Assembly: GCA_900169235.1 (NCBI GenBank)
Contig: FWCC01000043.1
Coordinates: 62,001 to 126,000, forward strand
Reading direction: 5' to 3'
Origin: Zarea fungicola
Taxonomy: Eukaryota > Ascomycota > Sordariomycetes > Hypocreales > Cordycipitaceae
Length of the DNA: 64,000 bases
Shown piece after piece: positions 47,229-59,182 of the stretch. The notes beneath the pieces were generated by a model, which saw only the letters and a program-made list of their open reading frames with translations, ran no database searches and was not told where the DNA came from. Numbering within the stretch: the stretch's first letter is position 1; each line of letters begins with the position of its first letter. A program made the translations under genes and the position numbers.

Positions 47229-48511
47229 TCAAGCAGCAGTCTTGTCCTCGGCCTTTTCGACAGTAGGCTTTTCAGCAGTCGCCGTCTCGACAGCAGAGGC
47301 TGCCTCAGCGCTAGCCACGGGGGCAGCAGCAGCAGCCGGGGCGGCCTCTTCAGCCTTGTCAGCAACGGCAGTATCGCTCTTCTCTGCAACAGTAGCAGCA
47401 GTGGCCTCAGGCGCAGCCACGGGCGTCTCCTCTGCGACCGCCGCTGGGGCGGCATTGGTAGGAGTAGGCTCCTCCTTGGTCTCCTCGACAGTCTTGCCCG
47501 CCTCAACGGGGGCGGCAGCGACGGTCTCGGAAAACAGGAGCTGCTGGCCACCCTCCTTGACGCTGGGTCCCTTGCCACCATACTCGGCAGGCAGGGAGGA
47601 CACAATCGTGGGCAGCTCCGACGCGAGCGTGGTGCCCGAGGTCATGGGGTGAAACTTGCGGAGTGTGGCGGGCGCGAGGAAGAGCTTCATGGCGCCAAAC
47701 ATCCAGCCCATGATGAAGGGGACGTTGACAAAGTACTTGTGGGCGAGGAGCTCCGGGTAGGCCATGGAGAGGGTCTGGATGGTCTCCTTGCTGGCGGCCT
47801 TGACGGCTGGATCCATGCGGAAGAAGCTGACGTTGAGGTAGTCGTGCGTCTGGATCATCTGATAAGGGTCCTCGCCGCCCTCTGGGATGAGCGCAGTGAC
47901 CTCGTTGAGCTTGAGCTTCTGCACGCTGAGCTCCATAAGAGCAGAGCGCCACCGGATGAATCTGCATTAGAAAAAGATACGATCAGTTCTCATGTTACAC
48001 GAAGCAATTTTTTTTTTGGAGTAGCACATGCAAAAGAGGGGACGTACTCTTCAACATTACCAAAGGTGGCCTTGTTGTCCTTGACGGCACCGTAAATGTT
48101 CCAGGTAATGACAGTCTCCTTGCCGGCATCGTCCTTGTGCACCGTGACGTAGCCTAGATTCTCAAACTTGGCCTTGTCAAAGTGCTCCTCGATGAGCTTG
48201 GCAGGCTGCGTCTTCTTGCGCCACGCGAGGGCCGACGCGAGCTGCGTCTCGGCGGCCGCAACGTCGTTATTGTTGGCACGGAGAAACTTTTGCAGGATAA
48301 CCTGGCTGGGGATATGGTCGGTTGAGGTAGTGTCGAGCTCGACACCCCACATCTCCTTGTAATCGGCCTTGGTCGTGATGTCGGCGAGGCGAGCCGTCAA
48401 CTTGGCGAGGGGTGTTGAGGGCGCCGGGACGGCCTCGACCTCGGCTGGGGCAGCGGTGGCCGGGGCCGTGGTGGCCGTGGTGGTCGTGGTGGTTGGTGCT
48501 TCAGCCGACAT
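47229..48511 (-). CDS. SFH5: Phosphatidylinositol transfer protein Sfh5 (Sec14-like)
   Basis: Two exons, 48511-48048 and 47961-47229, give 398 aa; the phase-2 GT-AG junction yields NVEEFIRWRSALMELSV. A Thr/Ala/Pro-rich leader is followed by the CRAL-TRIO N-terminal helices (MWGVELDTTSTDHIPSQVIL, KFLRANNNDVAAAE) and the lipid-binding CRAL-TRIO domain (residues about 140-310; DYLNVSFFRMDP, FVNVPFIMGWMFGAMK). The last about 80 residues are Ala/Glu/Pro-rich low complexity. Yeast Sfh5 is a Sec14 homologue at the ER and periphery, reported to bind heme as well as phosphoinositide-related roles. The Ala-rich tail is longer than in yeast. Confidence 0.92.
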
Positions 48512-49136
48512 TTTGGAATCTATAGTTTAACAAAGAAAACTGTCAGGATGAGAAGACGGAAGAAGAGAGAAAACAAGCTTGCTCTGTGAAATCAATGGTG
48601 CTCCGAGCAAATCCGAGCTGGGGGAGAGAGCTTGACGTACCTAGAAATAGCTGTTGTGGGTCTTCGGTGGACAGAAGGGAGCCTTCGCGGAGAGTACTGT
48701 ACACGACGACTGAGATGCTCACAGAAAGCAGCGCAGGATTTTGTTGATGATGAGAAGGGAAGCCTCAGAACTGATAAATGGCGATGAGACGAAAAGAAGG
48801 AAAGATTTTCCCAAATTGCAACAGTGGCAGACGTTTCAGATATCCAAGGTGTCAACAATCAAAAGAAAGGCAGCATCAAATTTTACTGGGTACCTGATGG
48901 GTACGGGGCAATCTGCCAGCTGCAAAATGGGTCCTCCGGCAGTTCCTTTCTAAAGTGGTGCCAGTGGCTGTTGGTGATGGGCGCTTCGTGGGGACGCCAG
49001 AGCAAGAACAGGGGTCGGCAGCACGCTAAAGCAGTACATCCAGGTACAAGCTCCCAAGCTACAAGGGACCCCATCTGGTTCAACGGCAAACAAAGGGTGG
49101 ACCCGGCCTAAACCCAGTAAACTGGAAGCTAATGCG
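48512..49136. other. Intergenic region upstream of SFH5
   Basis: Promoter/5' leader of SFH5 and flank of the inverted-repeat element. Frames 48741-49111 have no domain. Confidence 0.5.
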
Positions 49137-49694
49137 TTTAATCTTCTAGTTGAAGCTAATCAATTTATTACAATCCGCTGGAGGCAATCTAGCTGGAATG
49201 CTCTAGCTCCTATCCTTCCACGATGTCGACGAGGCTCTGCAAGGGACGTCGCCTACTCTACCCTAATCACGGCCCCCAACATTGAAGCTGCTACGTTGCG
49301 CTGGTTATATAGGCGCTGTATATGACTTGGGCATAATGCAAGAATACGTTGAGCTAGAGGCAGAAGCTGAGTGGGAGGAGCGACTGCAGCCAAATGAGCG
49401 AATGAATAAGAGAAAGAGGACTCTCTCCGCTACAGCATATGCTACAAGGGCAAAAAGGCTCGCTTGCAAACAACTACATTGCCAGGTCTGCCGAAGGGCC
49501 CCCAATAGCACCCGAATTGGTAAAATGAGCAGGCTGCGGACTGCCAATGGATTAGGGCGTGAGCCTTTTGGTACTCCTGAATGGATAGCTTTAGAGCCCA
49601 AGAAGGTTAAGCTAATTAGCTTCAACAAGAAGATTAAAATAATTAGTTTCAACAAGAAGATCTAACCTAATTCACTTCAACTAGAAGATTAAAC
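49137..49694. mobile_element. Small inverted-repeat element or transposon relic
   Basis: A 24-bp word at 49137-49160 (ending TAGTTGAAGCTAAT) reappears as its reverse complement near the other side in three imperfect tandem copies at about 49615-49639, 49642-49666 and 49670-49694, with 22 of 24 bases matching in the last copy. The about 450-bp interior has one plus-strand frame (49282-49665) rich in Glu, Arg and Lys with no recognised domain. Size and inverted ends fit a MITE or an internally deleted DNA transposon; no target-site duplication was identified. Confidence 0.5.
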
Positions 49695-50239
49695 AGATGA
49701 GCTTCAACACGCGGCATCAAAACGCCACACAACTTTCGAAAATGGGCCATGACTCTACCTCCAAACTCTACGGCCATCTCGAACTTCTCGAGTAACATCA
49801 CACCCTTGCATTAAATTATAGGACAGGCACATGGTTGCATTTATAATATCCCTATTCGACCCAAACCCTATTGTTGCAAATGTGTACTCACCAGCAATAG
49901 AAACAAAGAAAATTGCCGTAACAAGAGGAGCAGATGAATCGCAAGAATACTCAATCAAAAGAAGAAAAGAAGAAAAGAATAGAAAAGTTGAAAAAAATCA
50001 AGCAAAATACCATCGCCAAGATACCCGGTTCATTTGTTCCCAATGCCCGGACAATATCCAGCCAAAAAGCCCAAAACGAAATCAGTAATCCCAAAACAGT
50101 TTGTTCAAGATGAAGTATAGACTAGTTTTCTCCAACTGTAGACAGAATAATGCAAAAGAAAGGAAAGAAGAAATAAAAAAAGCCGAATAAGAGAACAGAA
50201 ACCAAAACTCCGGTCAAAACGATAATTTTTGGTTGTTCC
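49695..50239. other. Intergenic 3' flank of the RRM gene
   Basis: A-rich in 49.9-50.2 kb. Short frames here have no domain. Confidence 0.5.
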
Positions 50240-52387
50240 TTACATGCGAGTAAAAGCGCGAGCGAGAATTGCCTCAATGGCAGCAAACTCAACATGGGCA
50301 GCGTACGCAAGCGTCATGTTGTCAAAGGCCGGACCGGTAGGGTAGTTGACAATGGCCCAAAAATAGCCCCAGTAGCCATCGGTTTCTTGGGCTTTTTCCT
50401 GGATGGTGCGCCTTTCGGTAGGGGCGCTCGCAAAAATGTCCTGCATGGTCTGGTCGCGAATGGTATTAATGTACCACTGCACACAAGTTAGAGACAAAGG
50501 AATAACAACAGAGAAAGAAATCCATACCTCAACAACGTCAAGAGGCATGCCCGGCTTCGGAGACAGGGCATACTGATGTCGCCAGCTGTTGGCGAAGCGA
50601 GGCTGGCCAAGGGAACGCTGCTCGGCATCCGACATGTTTGTCAGCCATCCAACATCGTCCTTCATGAGCGGGGTAAAGCCGGGGCATTCCATGGCTACCT
50701 TGGTCACACGACGAAGCAGCTGTTTGTTCAAGTTGATAGGGTCATCACCTTTGTCAAGACTCTTCATCAACAGCCGAAGCAGTTCGCACGTCGCCTGGAA
50801 GACGGCGCTTCGCTGCTTCAGAGTGATGCAGTCCGTCATGTACCAAGGAAACTTCTTTAGCGTGCTGATGAGGCACTCATACGGACGCTGGGGGCATTCC
50901 TTGGAAAAGGGAGACTAGAAGTCGTTTGCATTAGCGATACTGCCATCCTAGGCGGGTTGCTTACTCACTCGCTGCGGCATCTCGACATGCTTGACCAGCA
51001 TAATCATTTCCTCCTCCGAGATGAAGCCTTTAAAGTTGGACCACGGCTCATTGGGGTTAAAAGGCTGGATCTCTGGGGTGGAACCCTTCCAGAAAACACC
51101 AGCAGCAATCGGAAACAAATCCTTCATGAGACTTGCTTGGCTGGAGAGAGACAGCTCCACCGGTCGGTCTCCCAAGCGACAAGGGCGACCGGCTAGCTGG
51201 TTTAGATTGTGCTTTTCCACAGCTCGCATGGCATCTTCCAGAGTCATAAACTCCACGTAAGCATCCATTGTCTTGCTGGTAACCCTCTCCATGATAATGT
51301 GGACAGGCTCCTCGGAGTCGTTCAAGATCTTGGAGTTGCGACCGAGAAAGGCAATCACTTCGGATCTCTTTGTAGCAAATGGAATCTGCAACAGTTTGTC
51401 AGCGTAAAAATCGGAAGAAGAGAGAGAAAGACGTACGTTGCTAAGTCTGAGCACACCCCGGTTTTGTGCCTTGGCCCGCTTTGCCGTCTCTGTGAACGGC
51501 ATGTTGCTTGGGTCGAGGATACTGGCAAGGGTTGGCCCACCCCAGGCTGGATTGGTCAAGGCCTTGAGCTTCTCGGAGCGGGTATCCTGCTGAACCACAG
51601 CGGCGGGCGGCTGGTAAGTGACGAGGCTCGTTGGCTGCTGTTGCGGCAAGGTCTGTTGGACCAGAGCGCCAACTTGCTCATCGAATTGTTGAGGCGACGG
51701 TAGCTCGAGTGGCTGGTCCTGAGAGGGAGCGCCGACTGACAAGCTAAACTTTGGAGGCGGCTCACTTGACATTGGCTTACCAGAGGTCCGAGGTGCATAG
51801 TTTCTAGGCTCCGTCATATAGCCGGTGGCCGGAACAGCAGGGGAGATGCTCTGTACGCCATGGGAGTGCTGCCGTTGATGTGCTGCCGGTGAAGCAACCG
51901 CGCACCCCGCTGATGGGCGCTCATTGCCATGTCCCTTGGCAGGAGTGCCATTCTACGGCGTTCCTGTGGACGAGGCAGAGCTTTGCGCAACCACATGCGT
52001 GAGGTAGTCGTGCAGAACATCATCGTGGGATGCGAAGCTGGTCGAGGGAGACGAAAAGTCTGACTCAACAGTACTGGCCGAAGCCTGCTGTAGCATGATT
52101 AGCAGCCAACTATAAAGCCAGTCAGGTCGTCTTACCTTTGTGGTCGCTGGGGAGAGATCGCCCCAGCCAGGCGGGGTCCAAACAGCAGACTCAGGGTTCA
52201 GCTTGCTGTTGGACGAAGTCTTGGCCTCCGAGTTTGGGTCGGCAAGATACAAAGGCGAGGAAGCCGACAAAGGTAGTTTTGGACGCGGCGGCGACGGGGC
52301 AAGGGAGACCAAGGAGTGGAACGGAGTCTGTCTGCTCTCCGATCCAGAAGTGAAGAGCTTCAAAAGCACTTCGCCGTTTGAAGCCAT
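50240..52387 (-). CDS. RNA-recognition-motif protein, with an in-frame stop in exon 2
   Basis: Five exons: 52387-52136, 52087-51437, 51385-50969, 50914-50528 and 50476-50240 (648 codons counting stops). All junctions are GT-AG and frame-consistent. The N-terminal 270 residues are Ser/Pro/Gln-rich and disordered. An RRM-like fold follows: IPFATKRSEVIAFLGRNSKI, then VHIIMERVTSKTMDAYVEFM as the RNP1-like strand, then AMRAVEKHNL. The C-terminal third is helical (CITLKQRSAVFQATCELLRL) with no named domain. It probably binds RNA. Odd: codon TAG at about 51955-51957 interrupts exon 2 between SSASSTGTP and NGTPAKGHG, though both sides read as the same protein; a 42-bp GT-AG intron ending at that TAG would remove it. 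Confidence 0.75.
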
Positions 52388-53100
52388 TTTGTGCGTGTGC
52401 GTAGCGTGAGAGTGAAACTGAAGATGTAAGCTTTCGTCTGGAAGATGAATACAACGGCCACTTGCAGGCAAAGCGAAGTGCTTGGTGATAAAAGATGCTG
52501 AGAACAGTGGAAATATCTGCCGGAAAGCTGAATCCCTTAAGCTTGATGGAGGGGTAACTGCCGCAGAAGTTGTTGGACGAAGAAGGGTGATGGCTTTTGA
52601 TGAAGAGATGGAACCCTGAAGACGGATGGGCAGCTGTTAACGATGAGACTGAACAACCTGGTATCAATTCAGGCTGCTCAGGAAATAAACAGATCAATGA
52701 TGTTAATGAAGAAAGGAATGAAATAGATTCAAGAGGAAGGATGCGATATAAATACCTCGAGCTAGGCTAAGCTCGGCGTGCCCGGCTGGCAGCTGGCGGC
52801 TGGCAGTTGCAGTTGTTTTGAATGTTCTGAGGCGTGTCGCCTCCGTTTGCGCGAGATGTGAGATCCGCCGAGGTCGTTTTCTGAAATCCAGAATATAGTG
52901 CACCGTCCTTGGCACTCCTGCTGAAAAAGGCATGAATTTTGTTCGTTTTCTTACTTCATTCCTGAGTTGACAGAGTAAAGGTGCCTGCGGTAAATATTGT
53001 ATTTTGCTACATAGGTGATTTGTAGCGGTATGTGATCTAACTCCAATCTTGACCCGTCCAGCCCCCCATTTTGCTACGCCCGGAATGATTTCGCGTTGCC
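52388..53100. other. Intergenic region RRM gene/ARPC4
   Basis: Promoter and 5' leader of the RRM gene and 3' flank of ARPC4. Frames at 52191-52697 and 52703-53104 are domain-free. Confidence 0.5.
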
Positions 53101-53855
53101 TCAATTAAACTAAGAATTGTTAGCATGAGAGCCCAAAAGATGCCAAGTGTTGGGCGTACCGGTGTAAGGAAAGCCTCTGCTACGAATCGTGCTCTGGCGT
53201 TTAGCTGTCTGGTTGTTAGCCTCGGTGCCCCAATTTTATATTTGCTATACGTACAAAGAGCTTCATCTCGGAAATCTCCTTGTCCACATCCTCCATGAAC
53301 TGAATAATGAAATCAACCAGCTTGTGCTTCAACATCTCGTCGGTGTGGAAGTTTGTTATTAAGAAGGAAATATCGTAGCCCTAGAAGCGTTGTTAGCTCA
53401 GCAGTGCTTCCCGCGCCTCCGGTCGCCGGAGGAGTCGGTCAGGGGTCGCGCATATATACCTTGATCGGCTTTCGTCTCAGAATGAAGAATGACTCGGCTC
53501 GTTGCGTCAGGAATCGGGTAAACTTGTGTACAAGGATATGCTCAATCTCATCGGCCTGCTTGATCTTGATGCTTATTCTAATGGAGTTGATGCTGGGCTC
53601 GATGAGAACACGCTCATTTTCATTGCGCGCAATCGTCAGGGGCGTGAGGAGCACCTCGGGCGAGGATTGGGCCTCGATTTCGGGGACGTTGTGTCGTTCG
53701 GCATTCTGCGAGGCAAAGTTGGAGAGCGTCAAGGCTGCCGTCAAGCTGCTACGGACGCATTGCAGGTACGGGCGGAGGGATTGAGACTGTCACAGGCCAT
53801 TCGTCAGTACATTGGTCCCAGAACAACACCACAGCAATGGGCACAAGCTGACCAT
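53101..53855 (-). CDS. ARC19: Arp2/3 complex 20-kDa subunit (ARPC4/Arc19)
   Basis: Five coding exons: 53855-53853 (ATG only), 53786-53460, 53380-53255, 53204-53160 and 53109-53101, sum to 169 aa, the normal ARPC4 length. The protein starts [15 protein letters not shown] and contains [40 protein letters not shown] and [19 protein letters not shown], ending [21 protein letters not shown]4 forms the core of the Arp2/3 complex with ARPC2 and nucleates branched actin at endocytic patches. The last exon has nine bases (TTTAATTGA) after a good ATGCTAAC branch point. The 3-nt first exon is supported by family length, but its donor GTCAGC is weak, so the true start exon could lie elsewhere. Confidence 0.9.
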
Positions 53856-55074
53856 GGCTATGAGATGGATGCCGCAGCTGGGCAAGTATCGTGCTTGTAC
53901 TTGTCTATTGTCACTGCTCCTGGCTGCGACGGCGGGGTCACGTATTGGAGCTCACCAACTGACGTCTGTAGGTGGGGCTGAGCAGAGACAACGACGTATG
54001 CGTCACGTGCAGCCACTGTGGCGCACCGCTCACTGCAACTCGACGAATTACTCCAAGATAAATACAGTCTCGTTTCTGCCTCAAGAGTCTCAATCATGGC
54101 AGTGTCGGTGTGGATCCGTGATAAATCTACAATGAATGGGAATATTTCGATGTCGTCTAGAAAAATGGAAACATGTGTCATTTGACTGAGAATTTTGAAA
54201 TTCTCTGGCCAACTTCTACAACCAGCTGCTGCATCAAGAACTAGATCATTGAGAAAACTTTGGTGTCTGAACCAGGTTAATACCGATGACACTACGGCAT
54301 CGCCACGTTGGAGAATTATCCACGGTGCTGCATATTTGAGGATACCGGGACATCTTGGAGGACTTTGTTACTGGGGTACAAACCATGTGATGGGGTCAAA
54401 TTTAGTGGCAAGTCAACTATAATTGACTGTTTGTTAATCGTAAACATCCTTCAAAGTGATACCTTGTCCGTGCTGGGGAATGGAGGCTGCAGGTATGAGC
54501 GCGACTGATACGAGAATGATTGGCATGGATTCGGCTCATCTCCGCTGCATTTACGGGGAAGATACCAGAGAATCCTTAGCCATCGACAAGCCAAGCACAG
54601 ATGCTTCTGCCTGCAGCCTCGTCTTCATACACATAACTCGCGCCACATGGACGTATAATACTGCAATGCCTTACTTTGCTATGAAAACTTGCAATTATTT
54701 CATAGCAGTTAAATATCCGACGACTAATTTAGATTTGGTGTCGTGAAGATGTAAAGTGTGACGATCCATTGCTCCATCCAGCGCGGGGCTTCTAGACTTG
54801 ATGCATCAGACTGCATATGGCCTTCCTTTAGTTAATATAACGTGTTGCATGTGGCTTGGTCACAAGGAATTTTACAAGGCTCGGGCACTTAACACGTCAT
54901 GGTGCATGGCATTCCTCTGGTTTCTTATGGACAACATATGGCTTGCTCGGAGGAAAACGCCCGCTCGCGTTCCATTTATTTCCTTGAATTCCCAGAAATC
55001 CGAGTCCATTGGAAGTTGTGCTACATGGCAGTGCTACATGGCAGCGCTATTATATTTAATCGCAAGACAACGCC
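53856..55074. other. Divergent intergenic region ARPC4/P450
   Basis: A minus frame at 53858-54292 and plus frames at 54195-54746 carry no domain. 54.4-54.8 kb is AT-rich. Confidence 0.5.
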
Positions 55075-56723
55075 ATGTTTGTTCTTCTCCTTTCACTCAG
55101 CGTTGTGGTTCTCGCCCTCTACTATGGCTACCACAGGCGAAAACTCACCGGGGCATTTCCGCCAGGCCCGCCAGGCCTGCCGATTTTTGGGAACATCTTA
55201 GACTTGCCGGGCAAGACGGAGCCCGAGTTTTTACACTGGCTGAAATTCAAGGATGACTATGGCCCCATCAGTTCCGTTACAGCACTCGGTCAGACGATTG
55301 TCATACTGCACGACAGGCAAGCCGCCCTTGACATTTTGGAGAAAGTAGCCTCCAAGTCATCTGGTCGCCCACATTCTACATTAGCAACAATGATTGGTTA
55401 TGAGAATATGATAGGATTTATGCAGTACAATGCAAGTTGGCGCCGGCAGCGAAAATTGATACATCAAGAGCTGGGGACTAGGAAAGCAGCATCACAGGCC
55501 GATGGGATTCAAGATGCAGAGTCGATTCACCTGCTCGCAAAAATACTCAAAAGCCCCGAGAATCTTAGGCAGCATATTAAGGCGCAAGTGTTTTCCGATA
55601 TGAGTTTTTGACTTTGGCCTTCTAAACTGACTCATCCCTCAGCCTGACCGGCGCCGTGGTCCTGAAAATTGCGTACGGTTACACTGTCAACCAGCAGAAG
55701 CCCGATCCGTTGGTGTTCTTGGTGGAGCGGTTGATGACCAATGTTTCCGATACCTTCGTACCAGGCTCGTGGATAGTCGATTTAATTCCTCCACTCCGGT
55801 TTCTTCCCGGCTGGCTTCCTGGTATGGGATTCAAGACCACAGCCAAGGCCTGGTCCGAAACGCTCCGAGTCTCCTGCCAGGTTCCGTATACATTTGTCGA
55901 GGACCAGATGACTAAAGGATCCCACCAGCCATCTTTTGTATCTCGGCAGATACAGCAAGGCACCCAGGACAATACGGAGAAACTGGACCCGGAGGTGGAA
56001 GACGCTCTCCAGCGGACAGCGTGCCAGTTGTACGGCGGAGGCTCTGATACTACAGCCGGTAGCCTCATCGCGTTTGTTCTGGCAATGGTTATGTTCCCAG
56101 AGGTCCAGAGCAAAGCACAAAAGGAAATCGATGCCATCATTGGTCCGGACCGGCTACCTGAAATTGGAGATGAAAATCAGCTACCGTACGTTTCAGCAGT
56201 CGTAAAAGAAACATTGCGCTGGTTTCAAATTGGCCCAATGGGTGTGGCACACGCGGCGGACGAGGATATCCATTATAGGGGATATGTTTTGCCCAAGGGT
56301 TCCATCATATTAGCCGCCGCTTGGTGGTTTGCCAATGACCCAGATGTATACCGCAACCCGTCTGCTTTCGAGCCTGAGCGATTCATTGCGCCACGGCATG
56401 AACCGGATCCTGCAGAGACAGCTTTTGGATATGGACGTAGAATCTGTCCCGGACAACATCTCGCCGAGATGGGCCTTTTTTGGACAATATCGAGAATTTT
56501 AGCCGTGCTCGAGATTCGCAAGGCCGTTGATGAGTCCGGGAGGCCGCTTGAAGCGACGCGCCGTTTCCTGCCCGGTCTGATTTCACATCCAGCCGAGTTT
56601 CCGTTTGATATTGTCGCAAGGAGCCCTGCTCACGCGAAATTGGTTCAAGATCTTGAAAAGAAGCTGCCGACGGAGGCGGGTGATGATGAACTGCTTAATT
56701 TCAATGTTAGCAGGGCATGTTAG
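55075..56723 (+). CDS. Cytochrome P450 monooxygenase
   Basis: Two exons, 55075-55583 and 55643-56723, give 529 aa. An N-terminal anchor (LLLSLSVVVLALYYGY) is followed by the proline hinge PPGPPGLPIFGN. The I-helix motif GGGSDTTAG, the K-helix ETLR and the heme loop FGYGRRICPGQ (Cys ligand) are intact. It is an ER-bound monooxygenase needing a P450 reductase; the OrdA/CYP64-like group, which often oxidises secondary metabolites or xenobiotics, is the closest impression. No biosynthetic backbone gene is nearby, so it is not part of a visible cluster. The intron has a GC donor (GCAAGT at 55584): joining GC|C gives HIKALTGAVVLKIAYGY, whereas the nearby GTGTTT donor breaks the frame. Confidence 0.92.
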
Positions 56724-57153
56724 CAGGTACTTGATGAGATGTTGGAAGCAAAGTAAAAGAAGTGCATTATATTAAAGCTATACAGAGAATGATTTTTTTT
56801 TTTTTCATAAATATAAATATAAATAAAGCAAACGGTGACTCAAGTGTATGAAGCTATTCGAATGTACATGTGGCGCCTTGACCGCTAGAGGCCACAGCTC
56901 CCCACTGAAGCAGCATGAGCAAGTCAGCGCCACAGCGCGTCTGACGCTGGAAATCAGGTACCAACACCGTGACGAAGCTCTTTGCCCTTCGATCCGACTC
57001 CACCAGCTTCAGAGGCAAATCCGCCCCGACACTTCTCTTGACGCCGCCCTCTCTCCAATTCCGCTTTATTCATCATCTGTACGGAGCGGGTGTCATTACC
57101 CATTTATTCAATCGACGCTGCACTGTGCGTCTACCTGCATCAAGCTCTTCATC
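56724..57153. other. Intergenic region P450/UBP6
   Basis: AT-rich 3' flank with T and A runs (56790-56825), then the UBP6 promoter. No supported gene. Confidence 0.5.
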
Positions 57154-58942
57154 ATGGCAGTCATACCAGGTTCGTTGCCCCGCCATTCCCCGCAGCTTCA
57201 CAACATAGCACAACCAAGCCAAACCCGCCGCTGACAAGCTGTCGACAACAGTGGTTGCCAAGCACCAGGGCAAAAAGTACGACGTGGAGGTGGACACGGA
57301 CACGACTGGTCTCGACTTCAAGCTGCAAATCTATTCGCTTACCGACGTCGAGCCCGAGCGCCAAAAGATTCTCGTCAAGGGAGGTCAGCTCAAGGATGAC
57401 GCCGACATGGGCAAGCTGGGCCTCAAGGCCGGTCAGGTCCTGATGGTCATGGGCACTCCTAGTGGCGGCGTGAGCGAGCTTGTCCGGCCCAAGGAGCAGG
57501 TCAAGTTCGTGGAAGACATGACGGAAGCCGAACAGGCTCAGCAAGTCGGCGCCACCCCTGCTGGCCTCATGAACTTGGGCAACACCTGCTACCTCAACTC
57601 AACCCTCCAGACCCTCCGCGCGATCCCCGAGCTCCAGACCGCCCTCGCCGACTACAAGGGAAGCGACTCGTCTGGTTTCATGGCCGGCATGGCCCAGATG
57701 GATCTTGCCGCCCAGCTTGCTGCCCTCTACAAGAAGATGAGCGCCACCCAAGACCCGTTCCCGCCAATGAACTTTTTGAGTGCGCTTCGGGTTGTCTTCC
57801 CCCAGTTTGCTGAAAAGGCAAAGTCGAACAATGGTTATGCGCAGCAAGACGCCGAGGAGGCCTGGTCCCAGATTGTCCAGCAGCTGGGCCAAAAGGTGCA
57901 GATCAAGCAAGCCGACGGCGCGCCGAGCACCTCATTTGTGCAAAAGTACATGCAAGGCGAATTCACCTCCTCCATGGTCTGTGATGATGAAGAGGCAGTC
58001 AACGCAGGTGAAAAGGCCATCGTCTCCAAGGACCAATTTCCGAAGCTCAACTGCCACATCGACGGGCAGACCAACCACCTCCGCGACGGCATCTTGGCTG
58101 CTCTCACCGAGAAGATTGAGAAAAAGTCTGAAATCCTAGGCCGAGATGTTACATATACAAAGAAGACACTCATCTCCCGGGCGCCAAAGTACCTGACGGT
58201 GCACTTTGTCCGCTTCTTCTGGAAGCGCGAGACGCAGAAAAAGGCCAAGATTATGCGCAAGGTCACCTTTCCGCAAGAGCTGGATATTGTTGAGTTTTGC
58301 TCAGATGATTTGAAAAAGGCGCTCGTTCCTGTGCGTGATAAGATTCGCGAAGTGCGCAAGGATGAAGAAGACATTGAGCGCGCCCGTAAGCGACGCAAGA
58401 AGAACATTAGCACCGACGATATTGCCGGCGGCTCTGGCCTGCCCAGCGAGAGGGAGCTGAAGGAAAAGGAAAAGGCCGAAGCCGAAAGACAGCAGCGGAT
58501 TGGTGAGAAGCCGGCGGAAAAGTCGGCAGATGGGGATACCGAGATGACGGAGACCTACAAGACGGACGCCGAGGTGGAGGCCGAACAGGCTGCTTCGCTT
58601 CTGGCCGCCAAGAAGGAACTGAATGCCCTCGTCAACCCCGAACTACATGCGGACGAAGGAGCCAATCAATCCGGCCTGTACGAGCTGCGTGGTGTGGTGA
58701 CACATCAGGGCGCGAGCGCTGACAGCGGCCACTACACAGCCTATGTCAAGAAGGTTGCCCCAGTGGACCCCAAGACTGGTGTCACGGGCGAAGAGGACGG
58801 CAACTGGTGGTGGTTCAACGATGACAAGGTGACCGAGGTCACACCCGACAAGGTCGAGGGTCTCTCCGGCGGTGGCGAGTTTCACTCGGCGCTGATTCTG
58901 CTGTACAAGGCTGTCGACTTGCCCAAAATTGACGGGCAGTAG
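57154..58942 (+). CDS. UBP6: Proteasome-associated ubiquitin hydrolase Ubp6/USP14
   Basis: Two exons, 57154-57169 and 57252-58942, give 568 aa. The first exon is only 16 nt (MAVIP plus one base). Residues 5-75 are a ubiquitin-like domain that docks on proteasome subunit Rpn1. The USP catalytic domain has the Cys box NLGNTCYLNS (Cys118, the same position as in yeast Ubp6), the QQDAEEAW block and the His box SGHYTAYVKK, with NWWWFNDDKVTEV downstream. An insertion rich in Lys/Glu (about 385-455) lies in the USP fold. The enzyme trims ubiquitin chains from proteasome substrates in cytosol and nucleus and regulates degradation. The small N-terminal exon was needed to recover the UBL start. Confidence 0.95.
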
Positions 58943-59182
58943 GATGTGAATGAATACCGATACCAGGAAAACGCAGTTTTGATATAGATTAGGAGTTTTG
59001 AGAAGATATAGGTCACGAGCAATGAAGATTACTGTAAAATAATGTCTGTGACTAAATCTATATGCATATAGTGGTACAGGTCTATTGGGTATCATGCGTC
59101 ATGGTTGTACAGTACAGGGTGACTGTTGTAAATCTCAGTCCGTTATATGGACTGTGTGTGCGTGCGTGTTTGTATGTGGTAT

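Noticed and set aside
53858..54292. 144-aa minus-strand frame upstream of ARPC4
   Set aside because: No domain, overlaps the ARPC4 start region and has ordinary intergenic composition.
54798..55256. 152-aa plus-strand frame
   Set aside because: Overlaps the start of the P450 in another frame and carries no domain.
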